From Clostridiales bacterium (GTDB taxonomy: Bacteria > Bacillota > Clostridia > Saccharofermentanales > Saccharofermentanaceae): DNA of 64,000 nt. Positions 35,762 through 44,449 of this stretch are shown here, piece by piece; position 1 is the stretch's first letter, and every line of letters starts with the position of its first letter. The position numbers and the translations under genes were made by a program. The stretch is from the NCBI GenBank assembly GCA_017962145.1, contig JAGCVX010000038.1, positions 94,709 through 158,708 on the forward strand, given 5' to 3'. The notes below the pieces were generated by a model. That model searched no databases and was not told the DNA's origin. It was given only the letters and a program-made list of their open reading frames with translations.

Positions 35762-35767
35762 TATTAT
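35759..35767 (+). promoter_or_regulatory. Possible extended -10 promoter of lgt-rodA
   Basis: TGATATTAT (TG, A, TATTAT) overlaps the ribF stop codon. The -35 site is weak (TTCGAT at 35739-35744). Low confidence. Confidence 0.35.
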
Positions 35768-35802
35768 ATTGCGTGGAGAAAAAAGAGAGATGAGGTCTTA
35801 AG

Positions 35803-36978
35803 ATGAATTTTCTAATGGCTCTTGAAAAAGAAATCGTTACTTTCCCCGGTCTGGGCTGGAAGTTTACTGTAGATAATGTTTGTGTAGATATCGGCGGATT
35901 GAAGGTGTACTGGTATGGTGTGCTGATCGCACTGGCAGTCGGCCTGGGTATCGCTCTCGGCCTGAAGCAGTGCCGCAGATTCGGCGTGACACCGGATCTT
36001 CTTACGGACTATATGCTGCTTTCCATCCCGATGGCATTCGTCGGCGCCCGTCTCTACTATGTATTCTGTGAATGGGATACCTATTATGTAAAAGGCAACT
36101 TTAAAGAAACACTCAGCGGAATCATCAACGTCCGCGGAGGCGGTCTTGCGATCTATGGTGGCGTTCTGGGTGCGATCCTGGCGATCTTCCTTATGTGTAA
36201 GATCCGCAAAGTTCCGATGGCTACGATCCTCGATTTTGCGATCGTATATATCCCGCTCGGTCAGGCTATCGGCCGCTGGGGCAACTTCTTCAACCAGGAA
36301 GCTTTCGGTACTACGACCACTCTTCCGTGGGGTATGAAGAGTACTACGATCGCCAGATATCTGAGCCTGAATTGCCCGACGCTGAATTCCGATCTGCCGG
36401 TTCATCCGACATTCTTTTATGAATCTGTAGCGGATCTGGCTATCTTCGCCAGCCTGCTTGCTGTAAGAGATAAGAGCAAGAAGCCGTGGACGACCACATC
36501 TGCATACTTTATCCTTTACGGTATCGCTCGTTTCTTCATCGAGGGACTGCGTACGGATTCCCTTTATATCGGCAATACCAATCTGCGTATCTCCCAGGTA
36601 CTTTCTCTGGTACTGGTCGTTATCGGCCTTCTGCTGATCGCCCTGACCCGTGCATTTGGCTGGGAAAAGGAGCCGATCCCGGAAAGATTCATCAAGGCAG
36701 ACCAGGATATGCAGGCGGAAGCAAAGAGAAAAGCCGAGCAGAGACTTCGTGAGTATGAAGAAGAGGAAGATGTGGAGGACCGTGTCGAGAGACTGGCCAA
36801 AGCTTCTTTCACTGAAGAAGATATTGAAGAAGCAGAGAGACTCGCGGATGAAGAATCTGACGAAGATTCCGACGACGAAGAGTCCGAAGATAAGGATTCT
36901 GACGAAGATTCCGACGACGAAGAGTCCGAAGATAAGGATTCTGATGAAGATTCAAAGGAAGAGGAAAAGTCCGAGTAA
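35803..36978 (+). CDS. lgt: Prolipoprotein diacylglyceryl transferase with a long acidic tail
   Basis: Adds diacylglycerol to the lipobox Cys of prolipoproteins at the membrane. 391 aa. Seven membrane segments in residues about 25-295, with the signature VRGGGLAIYGGVLG (near 108-121) and GRWGNFFNQEAFG. Typical Lgt is 260-300 aa; here about 90 further residues follow, first Arg/Glu/Ala-rich helix, then an Asp/Glu/Ser run containing two identical 14-residue units. The tail would lie in the cytoplasm or outside depending on topology. The lipoprotein at 19301 is a likely client. Confidence 0.94.
   Translation: MNFLMALEKEIVTFPGLGWKFTVDNVCVDIGGLKVYWYGVLIALAVGLGIALGLKQCRRFGVTPDLLTDYMLLSIPMAFVGARLYYVFCEWDTYYVKGNFKETLSGIINVRGGGLAIYGGVLGAILAIFLMCKIRKVPMATILDFAIVYIPLGQAIGRWGNFFNQEAFGTTTTLPWGMKSTTIARYLSLNCPTLNSDLPVHPTFFYESVADLAIFASLLAVRDKSKKPWTTTSAYFILYGIARFFIEGLRTDSLYIGNTNLRISQVLSLVLVVIGLLLIALTRAFGWEKEPIPERFIKADQDMQAEAKRKAEQRLREYEEEEDVEDRVERLAKASFTEEDIEEAERLADEESDEDSDDEESEDKDSDEDSDDEESEDKDSDEDSKEEEKSE
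36859..36942 (+). repeat. Two identical 42-bp repeats in lgt
   Basis: 36859-36900 and 36901-36942 are the same 42 bases, in frame, coding for a 14-residue acidic unit that begins DEDSDDEESED. A partial third copy (GATGAAGATTC) follows. The exact identity suggests recent duplication. Confidence 0.95.
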
Positions 36979-36987
36979 GAGGTGCCG

Positions 36988-38127
36988 ATGGGTCAAGGTC
37001 AAGGCAAATCCGGAATTGAATTCCTGCGCAATAATTCCCTGCGAACGGTCGATTTCTGGCTGATCGTCCCGATCCTGTCTATCACGACCATAGGTCTTTA
37101 TGTTCTGAATCTGGTTCTTTCACAAGGTTTTGAAGGCTATCCCGGTATTTTCTATAAGCAGGCGATCGCTGCGGTCATCGGTGTTGTGATCGCTATGATC
37201 ATATGTCTTCTCGATACGCAGTTCATGAAGCTGATCGGATGGATCATGTACGGCGTGTCCCTGCTCCTTTTAGTGTGGGTACTGATCGACGGCTTCTCCC
37301 TCGAGAGTACGTGGGGTGCCGATGCGTGGATGCAGCTTCCTTTCTTAGGTACGTTCCAGCCATCTGAGCTTACGAAGATCGCTCTGGTCATCGTTACTTC
37401 CTATGTTCTGGAAGATATGGCCGCCAAGACGATCTCCATGATCCGCGGATGGATCTATCTGGCACTGATCTATGGTCCGCCGATGCTTCTGATCTTTAAG
37501 CAGCCGGACTTCGGAACCGCGATGGTTATCCTGTTTTCCTTTGTATGCATGCTTTTTATCTGGGAAATGAAATACCGCTACTTCCTGCTGGCGATCTCCG
37601 GCGCGGTAGTCGGTGTTATCCCGCTTGTATGGAATTTCTATCTGGAGCCTTATCAGAAAAAGAGAATCCTGTCCCTGATCTTTGAAGGCTCGGACCCGGT
37701 TTCGGAGTGGAACCTGGTTCAGTCAAAGGCGGCGATCGCATCCGGTGGTCTTACGGGTAACCATACGGGCATCCTCGTAAAAGTACCGGTTAAAGAGTCT
37801 GACTTTATCTTTGCGGCCGTTTCCGAACGTATGGGATTCATCGGCACGACGGCGATCATCGTGCTGGCCTTTTTCTTCCTGATGCGTTGCCTGTATGTGG
37901 CGTCCAAATCTTCCCGAAAGGCCTATTCCTACATCGTTGTAGGCCTTACCGGTTCCTATGCCTTCCACTTTATCGAGAATATGGGCATGTGCGTCGGACT
38001 GCTTCCGATCACGGGTATCCCGCTTCCTTTTGTCAGCATGGGCGGTACGGCTATGATGGTTAACTTTATCTCGCTGGGATTCATATTAAATATTTCCATG
38101 GACCGTAAAAATTCAGTCGGTTCGTAG
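36988..38127 (+). CDS. rodA: SEDS glycosyltransferase RodA
   Basis: 379 aa membrane protein of the shape-elongation-division-sporulation family that polymerises lipid II in the elongasome. About ten membrane segments; signature near the end NMGMCVGLLPITGIPLPFVSMGG, plus QPSELTKIALV and KQPDFGTAMVI. I use the ATG at 36988 (GAGG just upstream) rather than a GTG two codons earlier. Its match to RodA rather than FtsW rests on place outside the dcw cluster and on sequence feel; a second SEDS gene lies at 45894. Followed by a strong terminator. Confidence 0.9.
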   Translation: MGQGQGKSGIEFLRNNSLRTVDFWLIVPILSITTIGLYVLNLVLSQGFEGYPGIFYKQAIAAVIGVVIAMIICLLDTQFMKLIGWIMYGVSLLLLVWVLIDGFSLESTWGADAWMQLPFLGTFQPSELTKIALVIVTSYVLEDMAAKTISMIRGWIYLALIYGPPMLLIFKQPDFGTAMVILFSFVCMLFIWEMKYRYFLLAISGAVVGVIPLVWNFYLEPYQKKRILSLIFEGSDPVSEWNLVQSKAAIASGGLTGNHTGILVKVPVKESDFIFAAVSERMGFIGTTAIIVLAFFFLMRCLYVASKSSRKAYSYIVVGLTGSYAFHFIENMGMCVGLLPITGIPLPFVSMGGTAMMVNFISLGFILNISMDRKNSVGS

Positions 38128-38156
38128 CGACGGAAAAGTAGTTCAAACGTAAATAC

Positions 38157-38199
38157 AGAGCTTGTTTCGAAGAAACTCGAAGCAAGCTCTTTTATTTTG
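38157..38199 (+). terminator. Intrinsic terminator after rodA
   Basis: AGAGCTTG (38157-38164) pairs with CAAGCTCT (38183-38190), with TTCGA/TCGAA extending it inside, then TTTATTTTG. Confidence 0.9.
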
Positions 38200-38270
38200 T
38201 CAAAAATCCGAACAAACGCTCGAAAAAAAGCAAAAAAGCCGAAAATATCTAGGTTTTTTATGAAACACTA

Positions 38271-38299
38271 TTGAAATCAAAATGATACTTCGTTAAAAT
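38271..38299 (+). promoter_or_regulatory. Promoter of the dcw cluster (mraZ)
   Basis: TTGAAA (38271-38276), exactly 17 bases, TAAAAT (38294-38299); 5/6 matches each. Transcription should start near 38306. Confidence 0.8.
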
Positions 38300-38305
38300 G
38301 TCATC

Positions 38306-38353
38306 AAGGTGGTGAGAAATGGAGCAATTTTTCATCATTTTGGAGTAAAGTGG
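38306..38353 (+). promoter_or_regulatory. Probable MraZ-binding repeats
   Basis: Two direct repeats, AAGGTGGTGAGAA at 38306 and AAAGTGGTGGAAT at 38347, lie between the promoter and mraZ. MraZ proteins bind short tandem GTG-containing boxes upstream of their own operon (TGGGN in E. coli, AAAGTG in mycoplasmas). Fit to this is good, but the 41-base spacing is wide. Confidence 0.5.
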
Positions 38354-38380
38354 TGGAATTGAGGTAGGCTAGGAGAGCAA

Positions 38381-38812
38381 ATGGCTCGTTTCATGAACAA
38401 AATCGATGCGAAGGGAAGGATTTTTGTCCCGGCGAAAGTCAGGGATAAGATCGGTCCGCGCATGTTTGTCACCGTGAACCAGGACAAAAACTATCTCAGT
38501 GTTTACAGCGAAGAGCGTTTTGACCGCATCTGCGACGCTTTTGACAACATTCCGACGACTACGCCGGAGATCCTCAAGGCAAGACGTGCGATCATCGGTG
38601 AAGCGCTCGAGTGCGAGATCGATTCGCAGGGACGTATTTCCGTAACATCGGAACTCTGGGAACGTATCGGAGCCAAGCCTTCTTCGGAGATCTGCATCTA
38701 TCAGCTCCGCGATATGCTTGAGATCTGCACTGCGGCATACTACGAATCCAGCAAGGAGAGCGAAGCGGAAGGAAGCTTCGACCTGCAGAACTATGAGATT
38801 CGAGGACTGTAA
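38381..38812 (+). CDS. mraZ: Transcriptional regulator MraZ
   Basis: 143 aa, two AbrB-like SpoVT half domains: residues 5-50 (KIDAKGRIFVPAKVRDKIG) and 75-125 (IDSQGRISVTSELWERIG). Represses the dcw cluster in several bacteria. First gene of the cluster; rsmH begins inside its last codons. Confidence 0.96.
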   Translation: MARFMNKIDAKGRIFVPAKVRDKIGPRMFVTVNQDKNYLSVYSEERFDRICDAFDNIPTTTPEILKARRAIIGEALECEIDSQGRISVTSELWERIGAKPSSEICIYQLRDMLEICTAAYYESSKESEAEGSFDLQNYEIRGL

Positions 38813-39770
38813 TTTCCATCATCTTCCGGTGCTTTTTGAGGAGTGCATGGAAGCACTTAACATCAAAAAGGACGGGATCTACGTCGACTGTACTGCCGGT
38901 GGCGGCGGACACAGCTCGGGAATCGTAGAACGTCTTGGTGAGAACGGGAAACTGATCTCGCTTGATAAAGACGATGAAGCCCTGGCGGCTTGCGAAAAGA
39001 AACGCGAACTGCTTCAGGCACAAGATAAATGGGTACTTGTGAAATCCGATTTTTCCAGATTCGGAGAAGTGCTCGAAGAAATGAACATTGAAAAAGTAGA
39101 CGGAGTGCTTGCAGATCTTGGTGTTTCTTCACATCAGATCGATACTCCGGACCGCGGTTTTTCGTATCTGCAGGAAGGTCCTCTGGATATGAGAATGAAC
39201 GGAAGTCAGAAACTGACGGCCGAGATCGTGGTCAATGAGTATTCTCCTGAAGATCTGGCAAGGATCTTCAAGGATTACGGAGAAGAAAGATATGCAAGAC
39301 GGATCGCCGGAGTGATCGAAAAGCACAGAAAGACAGCTCCGATCCGATCCACATCGCAGCTGGCGGACATCATCCGCAGCGCGATGCCGAAGACCGGCAA
39401 GAAAGAGGATCAGCATCCGGCAAGAAGATGCTTCCAGGCCATCCGAATCGAGGTCAACAACGAACTGGAGTCGGTGGAAAAACTCTTATCGGTGGTTCCG
39501 TCAAAACTGAATGCGCAAGGACGTTTCGCGGTGATCTCCTTCCACTCGCTGGAAGACCGGCTGGTGAAAGAAGCATTCCGCAAACTGGAAAGCCCGTGCA
39601 CATGTCCGAGAGAGTTTCCGATGTGTGTCTGCGGAAAACGTCCGATGGGTAAACAAGTCAATACCAAGCCCATCATCGCATCAGATAAAGAGGTATTGGA
39701 GAATAAACGCTCAGGGTGTGCGAAGTTGAGGGTGTTTGAAAGGAATGATGAAGAATGGCTCAGGCAGTAA
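38793..39770 (+). CDS. rsmH: 16S rRNA (cytosine(1402)-N4)-methyltransferase RsmH
   Basis: 325 aa. SAM-dependent: YVDCTAGGGGHSSGI, DGVLADLGVSSHQID, RGFSYLQEGPLDMRM and FHSLEDRLVKEAF are the known RsmH blocks. The ATG at 38793 overlaps mraZ by 20 bases; usual homologues begin at about this point, HLPVLFEEC being the conserved start. Ribosome site not obvious, so translation is probably coupled to mraZ. Confidence 0.95.
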   Translation: MRFEDCNFHHLPVLFEECMEALNIKKDGIYVDCTAGGGGHSSGIVERLGENGKLISLDKDDEALAACEKKRELLQAQDKWVLVKSDFSRFGEVLEEMNIEKVDGVLADLGVSSHQIDTPDRGFSYLQEGPLDMRMNGSQKLTAEIVVNEYSPEDLARIFKDYGEERYARRIAGVIEKHRKTAPIRSTSQLADIIRSAMPKTGKKEDQHPARRCFQAIRIEVNNELESVEKLLSVVPSKLNAQGRFAVISFHSLEDRLVKEAFRKLESPCTCPREFPMCVCGKRPMGKQVNTKPIIASDKEVLENKRSGCAKLRVFERNDEEWLRQ

Positions 39771-40399
39771 AGGTTAGAAGTTGGGAAGAGATCGATGCTA
39801 TGTACGGACATGCAGGCTCGGATTATGACGGCCTGAACCTGATGGCATTTGATGACGGCGAAGCAGAGCGCTATATGAGTGCCCTGGAACAGTCCGGTGC
39901 AACTCTCACACTGCAGAAGGAAGAAAGACGCAAGAAGATCCGCCAGGAGAATAAGCGTGCAGTAGAAGAAGCATACGGAAACTTCAGAAAAAAGACCGTT
40001 GCCCATACAGTAAAAAGACTTCGCGACTTCTTTCTTGTTACATTTGCCATAGTTTTTGTTTCCTCGATGTTCGGACTTCTGGTGTATAATGAAGCACAGA
40101 TCGCATCGATGAATTTTGCAAATAATAAGACCGAGCGTCAGATCAATAAGATGCGCCAGGAAACCAGCCAGCTCAGAGAGAGCCTTTCCGGCAGCGCAGA
40201 CCTCGAATCGATCCGTAAACTGGCAGGACTCCGACTTGGTATGGTCGAGCCGAACGACAAGCAGGTAGTCAATGTCGTTATGCCGAACAAGGATCATATG
40301 ACAACGAGTATTTCTTATAACTCGCTTGGTATTACAGATGAAATGCTGACAGAGGCCAAGCGTGACCTGGCCAGATATTATGCAGAGGAAGATGCTTGA
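39755..40399 (+). CDS. ftsL: Cell division protein FtsL-like
   Basis: 214 aa bitopic protein. Cytoplasmic part of about 95 residues, one membrane segment (about 93-112, FFLVTFAIVFVSSMFGLLVY), a short coiled coil (NNKTERQINKMRQETSQLRESL), and an RKLAGLRLGMVEP-type motif typical of FtsL/DivIC. Longer than FtsL of Bacillus (117 aa) because of both ends. Place after rsmH and before the penicillin-binding protein is that of ftsL. Overlaps rsmH by 16 bases. Confidence 0.85.
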   Translation: MAQAVKVRSWEEIDAMYGHAGSDYDGLNLMAFDDGEAERYMSALEQSGATLTLQKEERRKKIRQENKRAVEEAYGNFRKKTVAHTVKRLRDFFLVTFAIVFVSSMFGLLVYNEAQIASMNFANNKTERQINKMRQETSQLRESLSGSADLESIRKLAGLRLGMVEPNDKQVVNVVMPNKDHMTTSISYNSLGITDEMLTEAKRDLARYYAEEDA

Positions 40400-40436
40400 T
40401 TCTCCACGTTAAGAAGGGGTAGGATGATCTCGTATC

Positions 40437-42902
40437 ATGTCGCAGAAAAGAAGAAAACACAACACGACTCATAATGAGTCCCATATGCCGAAGAAGATCC
40501 ATAAGGCAGAGCCGGAAGTTGTAGAGGAAGAAGTGGTCGAAGAAAGACCCGCTCCCAAGCCGGCTCGTTTTCGTATCGGCGGAAGAATCATCCTCGGTCT
40601 CGTTTTTACGGGCATGACCGTTTTTATGTGCTATCTGATCTACATACAGTACGGGATCCAGCACGACCAGTATGAGTACTATTCCCACATGGCTTCGGAT
40701 ATCCACTGGAGACGTATCGAAGATATTCCCGAGCGTGGCGATATCCTGGACTGCAACGGCAACGTTCTGGCCAGTACGACATATGAGTACACCATCGGTA
40801 TGACCCCGTCGGATGTGCTGAAGTCTCAGGAGGGCAGGAAAGAGCCGCAGTCAAAAGAACAGATCGCGGCTGCATTTGCCGAGTATGTCGGCGCGGATGA
40901 GCAGAAGATGCTCGAGTGGCTCGACATGACAGATAAGCCCTATATCCAGATCATCAAGAAAGTTACCTATTCACAGATGAAGGCGCTGTCGACCTATATT
41001 TCGGACAACCGAATCGGCGGTATCAAGATCGACCCGGTTCCGAAGCGTTACTACACTTATGACAATCTGGCTGCCCAGGTCCTCGGATTTGCCGACCAGA
41101 GCGATAATACCCTCATCGGCCAGTATGGTATCGAAGCATATTATGACGACGAACTGTCCGGCTCAAACGGATATACCTACGCTGAGGTAGATAACTATAA
41201 CCAGAGCGCACTGCCGTATTCGGCACCGACCAGTATCGCCGCGATGGACGGATATAACGTTCAGCTGACACTGGACATGAATATCCAGCGTATCGCCGAA
41301 AATGCCTGCCGCGATGCGTACAACGAGTACCATCCGCGTGAAGGCGTAACCTGTATCGTTATGGATCCTTATACCGGTGAGATCAAGGCGATGGTCTCGA
41401 TCCCGGACTTTAACCTGAATTCGCCTCGTGAGATGCCTTTCGGTGTCATGGAGATCTCCTGGAATTCCATGAACGATGAGCAGCGTACTGAATGCGTCAT
41501 GAACGTTTGGAGAAACCGCTGTATCTCCGATACATACGAGCCGGGTTCCACCATGAAGGCTGTTACGACCGCGATCGCGCTCGAAGAAGGTCTGACTTAC
41601 GAAGAAGAGATATTCAGCGACGCCCCGATCGAAGTATCCTCGATTCATACGATCTCCTGCTGGAGAGAGAAAAAGCAGGGAAACCACGGATACGAGACGC
41701 TGCGTGAAGCGTTCGAGCGTTCCTGTAACCCGATCTTTGTTCAGCTTGCAGACCGCATCGGCATCAAGAAGTACTATAACTACATCCGTAACTGCGGATT
41801 CTATGAATGCACCGGCGTTGACCTTCCGATGGAAGGAAAGGGCATTTTCCACGACGACCCGCAGTACATCGATATGGCAACGCTTTCGTTCGGTGAGTCT
41901 TCTACCGTTACCCCGCTTCAGCTGATCACGGTTTACTCGGCGCTGGTTAACGGCGGATCCCTTATGCGTCCGCATATCGCTTCCCGAATCATCGATAACG
42001 AAGGAAACATCATCCGTGAATTCGAACCGGAAAAGATCAGAACGCTCTTCTCTGAAGGCACTTCTGCACGAGTACGTTCTCTCTTCGAGGCTGTAGTATC
42101 CGAAGGTACAGGTTCCTCGGGTTATGTTCCGGGTTACTATGTTGCAGGTAAGACCAGTACGTCGACGATCGATGTCGGTCAGGAAACCGGTATGCACGTG
42201 CTTTCGTTCGGCTGCTATGCGCCGTCCTTTGATCCGGAGATCATGGTTCTGGTCGTTATCAACAAGCCGGAAGACCGTGAAGTCGGTTCCTCCGCTGCAG
42301 CTAAAGTTGCCGCTGAGATCGTAGAAAATACACTCGAGTATATGGGTGTCGAAAGAAGACTGACACCGGAAGAGTTCGACCGCATGACTATCCGCTATAA
42401 CGTACCGGATGTAGTCGGCATGACATACGGTGCTGCCAAGACGAAACTCGAGGATGCCGGATTTAACGTTATGGATGGTTTTGGTACCATGAGCGCCGAT
42501 TCGATCGTCGGTACGATGTATTACGGCGATGAGAAGACTGTCTATAAGAATACGCTGATCGTTCTGTATCCGAGTCTGGTTGAAGAAGCCAACATGTCCA
42601 TGACGGCGGTGCCGAATTTTGAAGGCATGAATATCATCGAGTGCATGCGTGTGGCCAAACAGTATGGTCTGAATATAAGTATTACCGGAAATACGATGGG
42701 AACTGTGGTATCGCAGGATCCGCAGACCACGATCCATGCCGGTGTCACCCCGACACCAACTCCGACGCCGACTCCGATTCCGGACGGCGAAGAGGATCCG
42801 GGAGACTCAGATCCTTCCGATCCGTCTGATCCGGGCGGAGATGGAACGATACCGCCGGATCGAGTGCCCTATGGTACGGTGATCCGACTGACACTCGAAT
42901 AG
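40437..42902 (+). CDS. Class B penicillin-binding protein (PBP2/SpoVD-type) with PASTA domains
   Basis: 821 aa. Cytoplasmic Lys/Glu-rich start, one membrane segment (about 43-66), PBP dimerisation domain (residues 95-250), transpeptidase domain with SxxK at Ser371 (STMK), SxN at Ser429 (SCN) and KTS at 572-574 where nearly all PBPs have KTG. Two PASTA domains follow; the last has its final strand (VPYGTVIRLTLE) separated from the rest by a Thr-Pro and Asp/Ser/Pro-rich insert. Septal crosslinking enzyme by position (FtsI role), or SpoVD-like. Confidence 0.92.
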   Translation: MSQKRRKHNTTHNESHMPKKIHKAEPEVVEEEVVEERPAPKPARFRIGGRIILGLVFTGMTVFMCYLIYIQYGIQHDQYEYYSHMASDIHWRRIEDIPERGDILDCNGNVLASTTYEYTIGMTPSDVLKSQEGRKEPQSKEQIAAAFAEYVGADEQKMLEWLDMTDKPYIQIIKKVTYSQMKALSTYISDNRIGGIKIDPVPKRYYTYDNLAAQVLGFADQSDNTLIGQYGIEAYYDDELSGSNGYTYAEVDNYNQSALPYSAPTSIAAMDGYNVQLTLDMNIQRIAENACRDAYNEYHPREGVTCIVMDPYTGEIKAMVSIPDFNLNSPREMPFGVMEISWNSMNDEQRTECVMNVWRNRCISDTYEPGSTMKAVTTAIALEEGLTYEEEIFSDAPIEVSSIHTISCWREKKQGNHGYETLREAFERSCNPIFVQLADRIGIKKYYNYIRNCGFYECTGVDLPMEGKGIFHDDPQYIDMATLSFGESSTVTPLQLITVYSALVNGGSLMRPHIASRIIDNEGNIIREFEPEKIRTLFSEGTSARVRSLFEAVVSEGTGSSGYVPGYYVAGKTSTSTIDVGQETGMHVLSFGCYAPSFDPEIMVLVVINKPEDREVGSSAAAKVAAEIVENTLEYMGVERRLTPEEFDRMTIRYNVPDVVGMTYGAAKTKLEDAGFNVMDGFGTMSADSIVGTMYYGDEKTVYKNTLIVLYPSLVEEANMSMTAVPNFEGMNIIECMRVAKQYGLNISITGNTMGTVVSQDPQTTIHAGVTPTPTPTPTPIPDGEEDPGDSDPSDPSDPGGDGTIPPDRVPYGTVIRLTLE

Positions 42903-42913
42903 GGGATGAGAAG

Positions 42914-44449
42914 ATGAAAGCAAGCGATTTATTATCTGAAGTAAAATATAAGACTCTGACCGGCGATCTTTCTGTTTCAATTCAGAAAGTCGTGCTGGAT
43001 TCGCGAGAAGCCGTACCGGGTACGGCTTTTGTCGCAATCTGCGGACAGTGCGTCGACGGACATCAGTATGTTGAAAAAGCCGCGGAAAAAGGCGCATCTT
43101 TGATCGTGACCGATGAAGACCGGGCTTTGCTTTCGGATGATGAACTTGTCGAGATCGGAAAGAAATATAACACGGCGGTTGTCGTCGTGAAGAATACCCG
43201 TCTGGTCTATTCTCAGATCGCCTGCACGTATTTTTCGCATCCGTCCAAAGAGATGAGCCTGATCGGTATTACCGGTACAAAAGGCAAGACGACATCGACC
43301 TATATCGTGCATGAGATCTTCCAGTCTTCGGGACGCCCTTGCGGCCTGATCGGTTCCATCGAAAACAAGATCGGACGCGAAAGTGAATTTTCACATCACA
43401 CCACACCGGAAGCCTGGGAGTTCCAGGAGCTTCTTTCCAAAATGAAAGAGAAAGACGTCAACCACTGCGTGATGGAAGTGTCTTCTCTGGGCCTGAAATT
43501 CCTGAGAACCTACGGCGCGAAGTTCCGTGTCGGTGTATTTACGAATCTTTTCCTGGATCATATCTCTCCGCAGGAGCATGAGACAGAGGATGAATATTTC
43601 CAGTGCAAGCTCATGCTTTTCGATCAGTGTGAGATCGCGCTTGTAAATAAAGAGACGAGAAGACTTTCCGAGATCGTGGACTATGCCAGAGCGCATACCG
43701 GTTCCTGCTATACGTATTCTATCTGCGGAGACGCGGACTTTATGGCCAAGGATATCCGTCCGGATATCAAGGGACAGACTCCGGGTATGAGTTTTACCTT
43801 CGTCACACCGACATACGAGACAGAGCTTTTCGTACCGCTTCTTTGCGATTTTAATGTGGATAATGCACTTTGCGCGTCGGCGTCTGCTTATCTTTGCGGT
43901 GTTCCCGAAGAAGAGATCCGAAAGGGCCTTTCTCAGGTATATGTTCCGGGCAGAATGGAGAAGGTACACAACAACCTCGGACTTCAGGTATTTGTCGACT
44001 ATGCCCATAACGGCGACAGCCTGCGCGTACTGCTTCAGGCTCTGCGTCATTCCTGCCGCGGCAGGATCATCACGCTGTTCGGATGCGGCGGTAACCGCTC
44101 GAAGACACGCCGCCTGACCATGGGCGAGATGTCTGCGCGCTACAGTGACTTTTCCGTAGTGACGGCAGATAACTCCAGACAGGAAGAATTCAGCGAGATC
44201 GTCGAGCTGATCGAAGAAGGCATCCACCGTGTTCCGGATGCGAAGTACTGCATCATCGAAGACAGAAGAAAAGCGATCGAATATGCGATCGATATGGCTA
44301 CCCCGGATGACTACGTCGTGATCGCCGGAAAGGGCCACGAAAGAACGATGGAGATGAAAAACGGCATCATCGATTTCGTTGATGCGGATGAAGCATCTGC
44401 CGCGCTTTCCGAACTCGAAGAAGCAAGAAAGGCAGAAGAGAAGAAATGA
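42914..44449 (+). CDS. murE: UDP-MurNAc-tripeptide synthetase MurE
   Basis: 511 aa Mur ligase adding the third residue to UDP-MurNAc-L-Ala-D-Glu. ATP site GTKGKTTS, domain 1 start LDSREAVPGTAFVAI, and a DNSR motif near 419 (VTADNSRQEEF). meso-diaminopimelate enzymes have DNPR at this place and Lys enzymes have D(D/N)P(N/A), so the conserved Arg argues for meso-DAP, with Pro changed to Ser. The ATGA overlap with murF shows coupling. Confidence 0.95.
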   Translation: MKASDLLSEVKYKTLTGDLSVSIQKVVLDSREAVPGTAFVAICGQCVDGHQYVEKAAEKGASLIVTDEDRALLSDDELVEIGKKYNTAVVVVKNTRLVYSQIACTYFSHPSKEMSLIGITGTKGKTTSTYIVHEIFQSSGRPCGLIGSIENKIGRESEFSHHTTPEAWEFQELLSKMKEKDVNHCVMEVSSLGLKFLRTYGAKFRVGVFTNLFLDHISPQEHETEDEYFQCKLMLFDQCEIALVNKETRRLSEIVDYARAHTGSCYTYSICGDADFMAKDIRPDIKGQTPGMSFTFVTPTYETELFVPLLCDFNVDNALCASASAYLCGVPEEEIRKGLSQVYVPGRMEKVHNNLGLQVFVDYAHNGDSLRVLLQALRHSCRGRIITLFGCGGNRSKTRRLTMGEMSARYSDFSVVTADNSRQEEFSEIVELIEEGIHRVPDAKYCIIEDRRKAIEYAIDMATPDDYVVIAGKGHERTMEMKNGIIDFVDADEASAALSELEEARKAEEKK

